From Bacillota bacterium (lineage in GTDB: Bacteria; Bacillota; Clostridia; Oscillospirales; Acutalibacteraceae), in contig JAEWUH010000199.1 in the NCBI GenBank assembly GCA_023397245.1, positions 1 to 8,132 on the forward strand: DNA of 8,132 nucleotides, read 5' to 3'. Below the pieces are notes generated by a model, which made no database searches, was not told the origin of the DNA, and worked only from the letters and a program-made list of their open reading frames with translations. The translations under genes were made by a program, and so were the position numbers. Positions 1 to 6,861 of this stretch are shown one piece after another; positions within the stretch are counted from its first letter, which is position 1; every line of letters begins with the position of its first letter.

Positions 1-809
1 ATTCCATGGTGTTCGGTATTCTAAGGCTGATCAACTTTTCCCACGGCGCTGTTTACTCATTCGGCGCACATTTCGTACTTCTTTTGGTAGGGTTTAATTT
101 TGGCATTTATCCCGCAATACTGGCAAGTATTTTCGTAACCGGTTTCTTAGGCGTAATGATTAATAAAATTGCATTGGAACCGCTCAGAAAGAAAAAATCA
201 ATTCCGATTGCTTCTTTGATTACGACTATCGGACTTTCTTATATTATTCAGAATCTGCTGATGATTGCTTTCGGTCCGGAAAGAAAATCCTTTCCCTCTA
301 TTTTGGACTTCGGTGTTATAAAGCTTGCGGGAGTAGAAATCCGCTCCTCCATGCTGAGTGTATTCTTTGTTTCGCTCATCCTGCTGGCCGGTTTGACCAT
401 ACTGGTCAATAAAACGCAGGTCGGCCTTGCGATGAAGGCAGTACAGCAGAATTCAAAAGCAGCTTCCCTGATGGGAATCAACGTAAACTTCATTATTACC
501 CTGACCTTTTTCCTCGGTTCCGCTTCCGCATCGATTGCCGGCGCGCTGATCGGTTCCTACTACCAGATCATTTATCCCGGCATGGGATTCATGGTAGGCC
601 TGAAAGCGTTCGCGGCCGCCGTTCTGGGCGGTATCGGCATCCTGCACGGCTCCGTTGTGGGAGGCTTAATCGTCGGCATTTCCGAATGTCTGGCGGCGGC
701 CTTCATCGGCGGCTCTTATCGAGACGTTGTGGCTTTCGTTATCCTGATTCTTGTTCTCATCATTAAGCCGACAGGAATTTTCGGGAAGAAAGGAATCACA
801 AAGGTGTAA
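1..809 (+). CDS. livH: LIV-type ABC transporter permease LivH (5' partial)
   Basis: This is one of the two membrane permeases of a branched-chain-amino-acid (HAAT) type importer, acting in the cytoplasmic membrane as a heterodimer with LivM. The visible product begins inside the first conserved block (MVFGILRLINFSHGAVYSFG). In this family that block normally follows about 25-30 further residues, so the ATG at position 6 is internal and the true start lies left of the window. Several hydrophobic segments are visible. The cytoplasmic coupling loop that contacts the ATPases lies at about residues 139-159 counted from that ATG (VGLAMKAVQQNSKAASLMGI), and the C-terminus ends in a typical KPTGIFGKK tail. 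livM begins 2 nt after the stop codon, so the two are co-transcribed. The family also transports amides, urea and other small molecules, so branched-chain amino acid specificity is not established. Confidence 0.93.
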   Translation, partial: SMVFGILRLINFSHGAVYSFGAHFVLLLVGFNFGIYPAILASIFVTGFLGVMINKIALEPLRKKKSIPIASLITTIGLSYIIQNLLMIAFGPERKSFPSILDFGVIKLAGVEIRSSMLSVFFVSLILLAGLTILVNKTQVGLAMKAVQQNSKAASLMGINVNFIITLTFFLGSASASIAGALIGSYYQIIYPGMGFMVGLKAFAAAVLGGIGILHGSVVGGLIVGISECLAAAFIGGSYRDVVAFVILILVLIIKPTGIFGKKGITKV

Positions 810-811
810 GT

Positions 812-1858
812 ATGAATAATTTTTCTCAAATATTTGATGCTTTTAAAGACCAGTGCAACAAATACAAGAAACCCATTTTCGCAGTATTCATGATTGCGCT
901 TGTTCTGCTTCCTTTTTCCGGTATTTCCGATTACGTGCTCCGCGTGGTCATTATGATTGGTATTTATACCATACTTGCGCTGGGGCTGAACCTGCTGACC
1001 GGTTATACGGGTCAGGTTTCTCTGGGCAATGCGGGCTTTTACGCGATCGGCGCATACGTTGCCGCTCTGCTTACAACCACATTCCAGATGAACTTTTTCC
1101 TGGCCATGCTGATTGCGGCGGCCACAGCGGCCCTTTTCGGTCTGCTGATCGGCCTTCCGACACTCCGGCTTACCGGTACGTACCTGTCCATCGTTACCCT
1201 GGGCTTCGGAGAGATTGTCCGGCTGGTTGCCCTGAACTGGGAAAGTGTGACGAACGGCGCTCTGGGTATCAAGAACATCCCGCGCCCGAATTTCTTTGGG
1301 GTTGACTTAAATCTCGAAAATAAGGGACTTTATTTCCTGATGCTCGCATTGGTTATTTTGGTCTCCCTGTTCTGCTACCTCATCATTAATTCCAAGATCG
1401 GCCGTGCCTTTATCTCCATCAAGGAAGACGAACTGGCCGCGGACCTGATGGGAATCAAAACAACGCGCTACAAGCTCCTTGCCTTTGTGCTTTCCGCGTT
1501 TATTTCCGGAATTGCGGGCAGCTTCTACGCGCATATGATCCGCTTCATTGAACCGAACTCCTTTACGTTTGATACCTCGATCATGATTATCAGTATCGTA
1601 ATCCTCGGCGGCATGGGCACCATGCGCGGTATGTATTTGGGCGCCGCCGTGCTGGTTGCGTTCCCGGAAATCCTGCGTCCTCTCCAGGCATACCGTTTCG
1701 TTGTTTACGGTTTGATCCTTGTCCTTATGATGCGCTTCCGTCCGCAGGGCGCTTTGGGCTGGAAGTCCAAGAGACCGTACAAATTCCCCAAGGGCGTCCG
1801 TGAAGACGGCACACTCATTGCGGACGGGAAACAGACGGCTGCCAATCAGGCAAAATAG
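812..1858 (+). CDS. livM: LIV-type ABC transporter permease LivM
   Basis: This is the second membrane permease of the importer, 348 residues, a usual length for LivM. After a short basic N-terminus come about eight to ten hydrophobic segments. The family hallmark block is at about 56-86 (ALGLNLLTGYTGQVSLGNAG and following). The ATPase-coupling loop is at about 203-220 (IKEDELAADLMGIKTTRY), and the C-terminal block GGMGTMRG lies at about 266-273. The hydrophilic tail after residue 315 (lysine-rich, then QTAANQAK) is probably cytoplasmic. The ATG at 812 is preceded by AAAGGTG at 800-806 with a 5-nt gap, and the start lies 2 nt after the livH stop. A 70-nt gap with an unusual leader structure separates it from livG. 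As with livH, the substrate cannot be told from the permease alone. Confidence 0.95.
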   Translation: MNNFSQIFDAFKDQCNKYKKPIFAVFMIALVLLPFSGISDYVLRVVIMIGIYTILALGLNLLTGYTGQVSLGNAGFYAIGAYVAALLTTTFQMNFFLAMLIAAATAALFGLLIGLPTLRLTGTYLSIVTLGFGEIVRLVALNWESVTNGALGIKNIPRPNFFGVDLNLENKGLYFLMLALVILVSLFCYLIINSKIGRAFISIKEDELAADLMGIKTTRYKLLAFVLSAFISGIAGSFYAHMIRFIEPNSFTFDTSIMIISIVILGGMGTMRGMYLGAAVLVAFPEILRPLQAYRFVVYGLILVLMMRFRPQGALGWKSKRPYKFPKGVREDGTLIADGKQTAANQAK

Positions 1859-1871
1859 CAGGTGAAAATTT

Positions 1872-1928
1872 AGGAAAGGAGACAGTTGTCGAGGCATTGG
1901 GTCATATTCTCAGTGACAACATGAACAT
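1872..1928 (+). promoter_or_regulatory. Remote ribosome binding site plus stem-loop in the livG leader
   Basis: The only good Shine-Dalgarno sequence before livG is AGGAAAGGAGA at 1872-1882, ending 46 nt before the ATG at 1929. Between them lies an exact 6-bp inverted repeat, GTTGTC (1885-1890) and GACAAC (1915-1920). An inner GAG/CTC pairing (1891-1893 with 1909-1911) and a 3-nt bulge (1912-1914) can extend it. If this hairpin is folded out, the GGAG core is brought to about 11 nt from the livG ATG, a workable spacing. A TGA at 1914-1916 in the livG frame excludes an upstream in-frame start. The inverted repeat and the distances are seen directly; the role in translation initiation is inferred. 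Confidence 0.55.
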
Positions 1929-2717
1929 ATGAGTTATTTAGAAGTTAACGCAATTACCAAGCAGTTCGGAGGCCTGGTTGCTGTTGACAAGGTAAGCTTC
2001 GTTGTGGAAAAAGGGGAAGTAGTCAGCGTCATCGGACCAAACGGCGCGGGCAAAACCACTGTATTCAATATGCTTACCGGCGTATATCAGATCGACGACG
2101 GCGAAATTATTTTTGAAGGCAAACCGATCCATAACCAAACCCCTCAGGAAATCGTAATGGCGGGTATTTCAAGAACCTTCCAGAATATCCGGCTGTTCCC
2201 GAATATGCGGGTACTGGAGAACGTCCTTGTGGGCACCCATATCAATACGGACTACGGCTTTTTTGACGCACTGTTCCGCACAAAAAAGTACCGGCGCCTG
2301 GAGGCGGAAAAAGCCGCGCGCGCCGTTGAAATTCTCAAATCCATTGGGCTGGAGCACCGTATCCATGACTACGCCAGCAACCTTCCGTACGGCGAACAGA
2401 GAAAGCTGGAAATCGCGCGGGCGATTGCCACAAACGCGAAAATCATCCTGCTGGACGAGCCTGCGGCCGGCATGAACCCGCAGGAATCGGAGGAACTTCT
2501 CCGGTTTATCCGCGAACTGAAGGACAAGGGCTATACCATTATACTGATCGAGCACGACATGAGCGTTGTTATGAACATTTCGGACCGGATTTACGTAATC
2601 GATCACGGAAAGAAAATTGCGGAAGGCCTTCCCTCGGAAATCGCAAATAACCAGAGGGTTGTCGAAGCGTACCTGGGAGGTGTAAAGAAAAATGATGTTG
2701 ACAGTCAAGAATCTTAA
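1929..2717 (+). CDS. livG: LIV-type ABC transporter ATP-binding protein LivG
   Basis: This is one of two cytoplasmic ATPases that power the importer. It has 262 residues, normal for LivG. Walker A is GPNGAGKT at about 36-43, the Q-loop glutamine is Q85 (SRTFQNIRLF), the LivG-type signature is LPYGEQRKLEIA at about 152-163, Walker B with the catalytic glutamate is IILLDEP at 172-178, and the switch histidine is H209 (IEHD). All catalytic elements are intact. The C-terminus has the LivG-type EAYLGG block followed by a short polar tail (VKKNDVDSQES). The start is fixed by an upstream in-frame stop at 1914-1916 and by the family-typical MSYLEV N-terminus, although no Shine-Dalgarno sequence lies close to it (see the leader feature). 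The last 26 nt overlap livF, which suggests translational coupling. Confidence 0.96.
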   Translation: MSYLEVNAITKQFGGLVAVDKVSFVVEKGEVVSVIGPNGAGKTTVFNMLTGVYQIDDGEIIFEGKPIHNQTPQEIVMAGISRTFQNIRLFPNMRVLENVLVGTHINTDYGFFDALFRTKKYRRLEAEKAARAVEILKSIGLEHRIHDYASNLPYGEQRKLEIARAIATNAKIILLDEPAAGMNPQESEELLRFIRELKDKGYTIILIEHDMSVVMNISDRIYVIDHGKKIAEGLPSEIANNQRVVEAYLGGVKKNDVDSQES

Positions 2718-3402
2718 TACGCATTACGGCAGTATCCACGCCCTTAAGGGAATCGATATGGAGATCAGCAAAGGCGAAATCGTTACCCTCATCGGCAGCA
2801 ACGGAGCCGGAAAAACAACCACCCTCAGCTCGATCACCGGACTGGTCAAGCCGACATCCGGCGATATCCTCTTCAATGATACAAGCATAAAAAATATGCC
2901 CCCTCATGAGATCGTAAAGCTTGGAATCAGCATGTCGCCGGAAGGCCGCGAGGTGTTCCCGGGCCTGAGCGTGGCGGAAAACCTGAAGCTTGGCGCGTTT
3001 ATCAAGAAGGACAAGGCATCCATCCAGAAATCCTACGAAAGAGTGTACGACCTGTTCCCCAGACTGGGCGAACGCAAGAAGCAGTCCGCGGGAACCCTTT
3101 CCGGCGGCGAACAGCAGATGCTGGCAATCGGACGTGCGCTGATGTCCGAGCCGGAGCTCCTTCTTCTGGACGAACCGTCCCTTGGACTTGCCCCAAACCT
3201 TGTGCTTTTGATCTTTGACCTGATCGAATCCATCAATAAGCAGGGCGTTACAATCCTCCTGATCGAACAGAATGCAAATATGGCGCTGAGCATCGCCAAC
3301 CGGGCGTATGTTCTGGAAACCGGACGAATTTCTCTGAGCGGCGACGCGAAGCAGTTGAGCTGCGACGAGAATGTAAAGAAAGCCTATTTAGGGCAGGGAT
3401 AA
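2692..3402 (+). CDS. livF: LIV-type ABC transporter ATP-binding protein LivF
   Basis: This is the second cytoplasmic ATPase of the importer and presumably pairs with LivG. It has 236 residues, typical of LivF. Walker A is GSNGAGKT at 35-42, the family-typical PEGREVFP block is at about 83-90, the ABC signature is LSGGEQQM at 136-143, and Walker B is LLLLDEP at 156-162. As usual for LivF, glutamine (Q193, IEQN) stands where most ABC ATPases have the switch histidine. The first of two adjacent ATGs (2692 and 2695) is preferred because GGGAGGTG at 2675-2682 lies 9 nt before it. The gene starts inside livG in another frame. Only 24 nt separate it from the DhaK-like gene, with no terminator or promoter visible, so the transporter and kinase genes probably form one operon. 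Confidence 0.96.
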   Translation: MMLTVKNLNTHYGSIHALKGIDMEISKGEIVTLIGSNGAGKTTTLSSITGLVKPTSGDILFNDTSIKNMPPHEIVKLGISMSPEGREVFPGLSVAENLKLGAFIKKDKASIQKSYERVYDLFPRLGERKKQSAGTLSGGEQQMLAIGRALMSEPELLLLDEPSLGLAPNLVLLIFDLIESINKQGVTILLIEQNANMALSIANRAYVLETGRISLSGDAKQLSCDENVKKAYLGQG

Positions 3403-3426
3403 TCAAAATTATAGTGAGGCGATAAA

Positions 3427-4416
3427 ATGAAAAAGATCATTAACAACCCGAACGACGTTGTAAGTGAGATGCTTCAGGGAATGGAAGACGCCCATCCCGA
3501 GCTTGTTTATTTCAAGGGCGCGGAAGTGATTGCAAGAAAAAACAAAACGAAAAAGGTCGGCGTGGTATCCGGCGGCGGCTGTGGACACGAACCGGCGCAC
3601 GCGGGCTATGTCGGCACCGGAATGCTGGACGCGGCGGTAGCGGGCAATGTGTTTGCCTCTCCCAGCCCGGACCGTATCATCAAAGGAATCGAGGAAGCCA
3701 ATGCGGGCGAAGGCGTCCTTCTGGTCATCAAGAATTATTCCGGCGATATCATGAATTTCACCATGGCAAAGGAGCTTGCGGAAATGGACGGTATCCGCGT
3801 GGAATACGTTGTGGTAAAGGATGACGTTGCCGTTCCGGAAAGCACCTACTCCACCGGCAGAAGAGGAATTGCCGGAACCGTGTTTGTGCACAAGGTAGCC
3901 GGCGCAAAGGCCGAGCAGGGCGCAAGTCTGGATGAAGTAAAGGCGGCGGCGGAAAAGGCGATTGCAAACATTCGGAGCATGGGCATGGCGATGACGCCCT
4001 GCATCCTTCCGGGAGTGGGCAAGCCGAATTTCACGCTGGAGGAAAACGAAATCGAAATCGGCATGGGAATTCACGGGGAGCCCGGCGTAGAGCGCACCAC
4101 CATGAAAACGGCCGCTGAAATTGCCGATATCCTGCTGGAGAAAATCCTGAGCGATTACGATTTTTCCAATTCCGAGGTAGCCCTGATGGTGAACGGCTTG
4201 GGCGCGACCCCGCTCATGGAGCTGTATATCCTCAATAAGGAAGTAAAAAAGATTCTGAACGCAAAAGGAATTAAAATACATAAGACGTTTGTCGGCAATT
4301 TTATGACGGCTTTGGAAATGTCCGGCTGCTCCATCAGCCTGATGAAGCTTGACGACGAGTTAAAAGAATTGGTCGATTATCCCTGCAGCACACCTGCATT
4401 GAAAGGAGGTGAATGA
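3427..4416 (+). CDS. dhaK: Dihydroxyacetone kinase-family subunit DhaK (substrate-binding subunit)
   Basis: This cytoplasmic protein, 329 residues, matches the DhaK subunit of two- or three-part dihydroxyacetone kinases. Key residues of E. coli DhaK can be aligned. The histidine that binds the substrate carbonyl covalently (H218 there) is H216 in GIHGEPG. The acid/base pair (H56 and D109 there) is H54 in GHEPAHAG and D107 in KNYSGDIMNF. The glycine-rich loop reads SGGGCGHEP, with cysteine where E. coli has serine. Conserved VNGLGATPLMELY and TPAL blocks lie near the C-terminus. An intact covalent histidine implies a substrate with a ketone or aldehyde group, but not necessarily dihydroxyacetone; family members act on other hydroxyketones and tetrose sugars. 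The start follows GTGAGG at 3414-3419 with a 7-nt gap. The stop overlaps the dhaL ATG (ATGA). Confidence 0.9.
   Translation: MKKIINNPNDVVSEMLQGMEDAHPELVYFKGAEVIARKNKTKKVGVVSGGGCGHEPAHAGYVGTGMLDAAVAGNVFASPSPDRIIKGIEEANAGEGVLLVIKNYSGDIMNFTMAKELAEMDGIRVEYVVVKDDVAVPESTYSTGRRGIAGTVFVHKVAGAKAEQGASLDEVKAAAEKAIANIRSMGMAMTPCILPGVGKPNFTLEENEIEIGMGIHGEPGVERTTMKTAAEIADILLEKILSDYDFSNSEVALMVNGLGATPLMELYILNKEVKKILNAKGIKIHKTFVGNFMTALEMSGCSISLMKLDDELKELVDYPCSTPALKGGE
4402..4412 (+). promoter_or_regulatory. Near-perfect Shine-Dalgarno that bears on the dhaL start
   Basis: AAAGGAGGTGA (4402-4412) is complementary to the 3' end of 16S rRNA over its whole length. Its GGAGG core (4405-4409) is only 3 nt from the ATG at 4413 but 9 nt from an in-frame TTG at 4419. 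The second spacing is close to the optimum, so either codon may be the real start; the choice changes only two N-terminal residues. Confidence 0.7.
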
Positions 4417-5063
4417 AATTGACTTTTCAGCTGACAAGTAAGGATTACGTGGAGTACATCAAAGAGGCCGCGGCATTGATCGCCGAGAATAAGGATTATA
4501 TCTCCGGACTGGATGCGGCTACCGGCGACGGAGACCACTGGGCCAATATCAACATGGGTTTTGAAAAGCTGGTATCCAGCGGCGAAGAGCTCTCTGCGTT
4601 ATCCGTAGCGGAAATGTTCAAGAAAATCGGTATGCTGATGATGGCCACCATCGGAGGCTCCTCCGGCGTGCTTTACGGCAGCGCCTACATTGCGGGTTCA
4701 AAGGTGCTGAACGGCCAGAAATTCATTGATGACAGCAACCTGTGCCCGGTGCTTGACGCCATGGTAACCGCCATTATGGAGCGCGGAAAGGCACAGCCCG
4801 GATTTAAGACCATGATTGATTCCCTTTATCCTGCCGTTGAGACGTATAAGGACGGACTCGCCAAAAATCTGGAAGTAAAGCAGCTTTTGAGCAATGTCAA
4901 AGAGGCTTCCGTCCAGGGTGCGGAAAGTACAAAATCCATGGAGGCCGTCCGGGGCAGGGCGTATTATCAGGCAAATAAGGGTGTAGGCAATCTGGATCCG
5001 GGAGCCGTGACCATGTCTTACCAGATCAGCACGCTGATGGATTACATCCTTCGAAAAATCTGA
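4413..5063 (+). CDS. dhaL: Dihydroxyacetone kinase-family subunit DhaL (nucleotide-binding subunit)
   Basis: This 216-residue cytoplasmic protein matches DhaL, the subunit that carries the nucleotide and transfers phosphate to the substrate held by DhaK. The magnesium-binding aspartates of the family are present as D34, D39 and D41 in GLDAATGDGDH. The glycine-rich nucleotide loop is GGSSGVLYG at 81-89, and the C-terminal GRAYY and DPGAVTM blocks are at about 181-201. Two changes stand out against E. coli DhaL as recalled: the usual GDKTM reads GFKTM (F131), and GHxDPGA reads GNLDPGA (N193). DhaL of PTS-type kinases is rephosphorylated by DhaM, but no DhaM is in the window, so the phosphoryl donor is unknown; direct use of ATP is possible. 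The gene overlaps dhaK by 4 nt. The start may be TTG at 4419 rather than ATG at 4413. No hairpin terminator follows it. Confidence 0.9.
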   Translation: MKLTFQLTSKDYVEYIKEAAALIAENKDYISGLDAATGDGDHWANINMGFEKLVSSGEELSALSVAEMFKKIGMLMMATIGGSSGVLYGSAYIAGSKVLNGQKFIDDSNLCPVLDAMVTAIMERGKAQPGFKTMIDSLYPAVETYKDGLAKNLEVKQLLSNVKEASVQGAESTKSMEAVRGRAYYQANKGVGNLDPGAVTMSYQISTLMDYILRKI

Positions 5064-5075
5064 CCCTGTGTTCCG

Positions 5076-5104
5076 TTGACACCCACCTGTTACATTGCTA
5101 TAAT
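5076..5104 (+). promoter_or_regulatory. Perfect-consensus SigA promoter with extended -10
   Basis: A -35 box TTGACA (5076-5081) and a -10 box TATAAT (5099-5104), both exact consensus, are separated by 17 nt. The -10 is preceded by TGC (5096-5098), giving an extended -10 (TGn). The predicted start of transcription is near 5111, leaving a leader of about 26 nt before the regulator gene. It should drive the regulator and the downstream ATC hydrolase-like gene independently of the upstream liv-dhaKL transcript. Confidence 0.88.
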
Positions 5105-5120
5105 TTTAAATTGTAAATTA
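5101..5120 (+). promoter_or_regulatory. Possible operator: AT-rich inverted repeat over the -10 and transcription start
   Basis: TAATTT (5101-5106) and AAATTA (5115-5120) form an exact 6-bp inverted repeat with an 8-nt centre, overlapping the -10 box and the predicted start. A second short dyad, GTGT (5068-5071) and ACAC (5079-5082), overlaps the -35 box. Either could bind a repressor, for example the regulator itself. In such AT-rich DNA a 6-bp repeat may be chance. Confidence 0.25.
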
Positions 5121-5136
5121 ACGGCGGTGATTGAAA

Positions 5137-6849
5137 ATGTATCTGGGACAAATGAAAGAAACCGTGGGCATGTTTGCAGAGGCAATATCAAAGGTACTTG
5201 ATGTTGACGTTATGATTGTTGACAGGGACTTAAACCTTGTGGGCAATACATTCCGTAACCCGGGCGAACCGCCCATCCGGAGGATGTCCATTATAGGAAG
5301 AGTAATTTCCTCCGGGGAAATGCTGACGATTGACGACAAATCAAACTATTACGTCTGTAAAAACTGTCCGGATATCAGCGAATGTGAAATTACCGGTTTT
5401 ATCGGTGTCCCAATCAATTTTCAAGGTGAAGTGATCGGCGCAATCGCGCTGATTGTCCCAAACCGCAACACGAGCGCCCTGTACAAGAACTTTCGGAATT
5501 CCAAGGATTTTCTTGAGAAAATGGCCGACCTTCTTTCCAGTAAGGTACAGAATATTTATGACTACAACAATCTGAACCTGATCCGCAAAGAACGGGAAAT
5601 CATTATGGACTCCATGGAGGACGCCATTTTCGCAATCGATGAATTGGGGTATATAACCTACTACAATAAAAAATTCACCGGCTATTTCCACGTGGAAGGT
5701 GATGTAACGGGCTCCAGTCTTACCGATCTGATGGATCATCCCGTTATGAAAAAATGCTTTGAAGACCGGACCGGCTTATCCAATAAACTCATCTATGCGG
5801 AGTGTAACGGAAAAGCCCTGTACGGGTTCCTCTCCGCCACGAGCATTATGGTTGGCGGATACTTCAAGGGAATGCTTTTTATGTTCCGGAGTCTTAACCG
5901 GATCAATCATGCCCTGAACAGCCTGACCGGCCAAACCGACATTACTTTTGCTAAAATTTCGGGAACTGCATCGGAAAAGTTGAAGCACACCATTCGGGAA
6001 GCGAAAAAATTAGCCGTATCCGACCAGATCATAGTAGTTCAGAGCGAAGAGAACTGCGGAGAAGAGCTTCTCGTTCAATCCATTCACAACTTTTCAAGCA
6101 GGTCCCAGAACAGTCTTCTAAAAGTGGATTGCAGCTCGTACCCGGTCAGTCTGCTGGAAAAGGAGATTTTCGGCTATAAGAACGCACCCGATATGTCGGA
6201 ACGCATGGGGAAAATCATGCTTTCCCATAAGGGAACCCTGTATTTTTGCAATGTGAACAGGCTTTCCCTATACCTGCAGAAGCAGATTGCGGATTTCATT
6301 AAAACAAAAGTTGTAGGGCCGGACGATGTCACGAAAATGAATATTGATACCCGCCTGATTTTTTCCACTGCGGAACCGCTCGCGGACCTGGTGGAAAAGG
6401 GTGAGTTCAATGAGGAGTTATACTACTGGATCGGCTCCAACCTTTTGCGTATTCCGCCTTTGCGCGAGAGAAAAGAAGATCTGCCCGCGCTGATTAAGCA
6501 TGAAATAGAATTCTTCGCAAAACAGCTGCACTTACCCCTCCCGATACTGGACTCTGAGCTGACATCCAGACTATGCGCATACGGCTGGCCCGGGAATTTC
6601 AAAGAACTGGAACAGATTGCCGAAAAAATCGTTTTTCAGGCGAAGGGCGGCCTTGTCACCGTGGCGGACGTGCCGTATCTGCCGTTTGATCCGCCGAAAA
6701 AGGAAGTAAAAAGCATGGACGAAGTGGAACGCGATTATATCGCTTCCATGCTGGCCGGAGATAAAAGCAAAGAAGAAATTGCGCGGGAGCTTAATATCAG
6801 CAGGGGCACCCTGTACCGAAAAATAAAGAAATATGATTTGAATTGTTAA
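5137..6849 (+). CDS. DhaR-like GAF-PAS-AAA-Fis transcriptional regulator with an inactivated AAA+ domain
   Basis: The product (570 residues from ATG 5137) has the layout of sigma-54 activators and DhaR: a GAF-like sensor (about 8-140), a PAS domain (about 155-250, EREIIMDSMEDAIFAIDELG), an AAA+ domain (about 268-455) and a Fis-type helix-turn-helix (about 527-570, KSKEEIARELNISRGTLYRK). The AAA+ fold is recognisable (IFGY, IPPLRERKEDLP, WPGN), but its active residues are gone. The Walker A lysine is E309, the Walker B Asp-Glu pair is C371-N372, the GAFTGA loop is missing, and both arginine-finger positions are N425 and W431. It should therefore neither hydrolyse ATP nor drive sigma-54 polymerase, and probably works at SigA promoters. 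E. coli DhaR also acts at a sigma-70 promoter and is controlled by DhaK and DhaL. The sensor has C74, C77 and C83, a possible metal or redox site. ATG 5137 is preferred over TTG 5131 because the RBS GGCGGTGA (5123-5130) abuts that TTG. Confidence 0.87.
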   Translation: MYLGQMKETVGMFAEAISKVLDVDVMIVDRDLNLVGNTFRNPGEPPIRRMSIIGRVISSGEMLTIDDKSNYYVCKNCPDISECEITGFIGVPINFQGEVIGAIALIVPNRNTSALYKNFRNSKDFLEKMADLLSSKVQNIYDYNNLNLIRKEREIIMDSMEDAIFAIDELGYITYYNKKFTGYFHVEGDVTGSSLTDLMDHPVMKKCFEDRTGLSNKLIYAECNGKALYGFLSATSIMVGGYFKGMLFMFRSLNRINHALNSLTGQTDITFAKISGTASEKLKHTIREAKKLAVSDQIIVVQSEENCGEELLVQSIHNFSSRSQNSLLKVDCSSYPVSLLEKEIFGYKNAPDMSERMGKIMLSHKGTLYFCNVNRLSLYLQKQIADFIKTKVVGPDDVTKMNIDTRLIFSTAEPLADLVEKGEFNEELYYWIGSNLLRIPPLRERKEDLPALIKHEIEFFAKQLHLPLPILDSELTSRLCAYGWPGNFKELEQIAEKIVFQAKGGLVTVADVPYLPFDPPKKEVKSMDEVERDYIASMLAGDKSKEEIARELNISRGTLYRKIKKYDLNC

Positions 6850-6861
6850 GGAGTTTTAAAA

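Noticed and set aside
3409..4281. Long open frame on the minus strand opposite the DhaK-like gene
   Set aside because: It is the mirror of a strongly conserved DhaK coding region with intact catalytic residues. It has no recognisable domain and no RBS-supported start.
5064..5136. A sigma-54 promoter near the regulator, suggested by its activator-like layout
   Set aside because: No GG-N10-GC type element was seen. A perfect SigA promoter is present, and the regulator lacks the GAFTGA motif needed to contact sigma-54.
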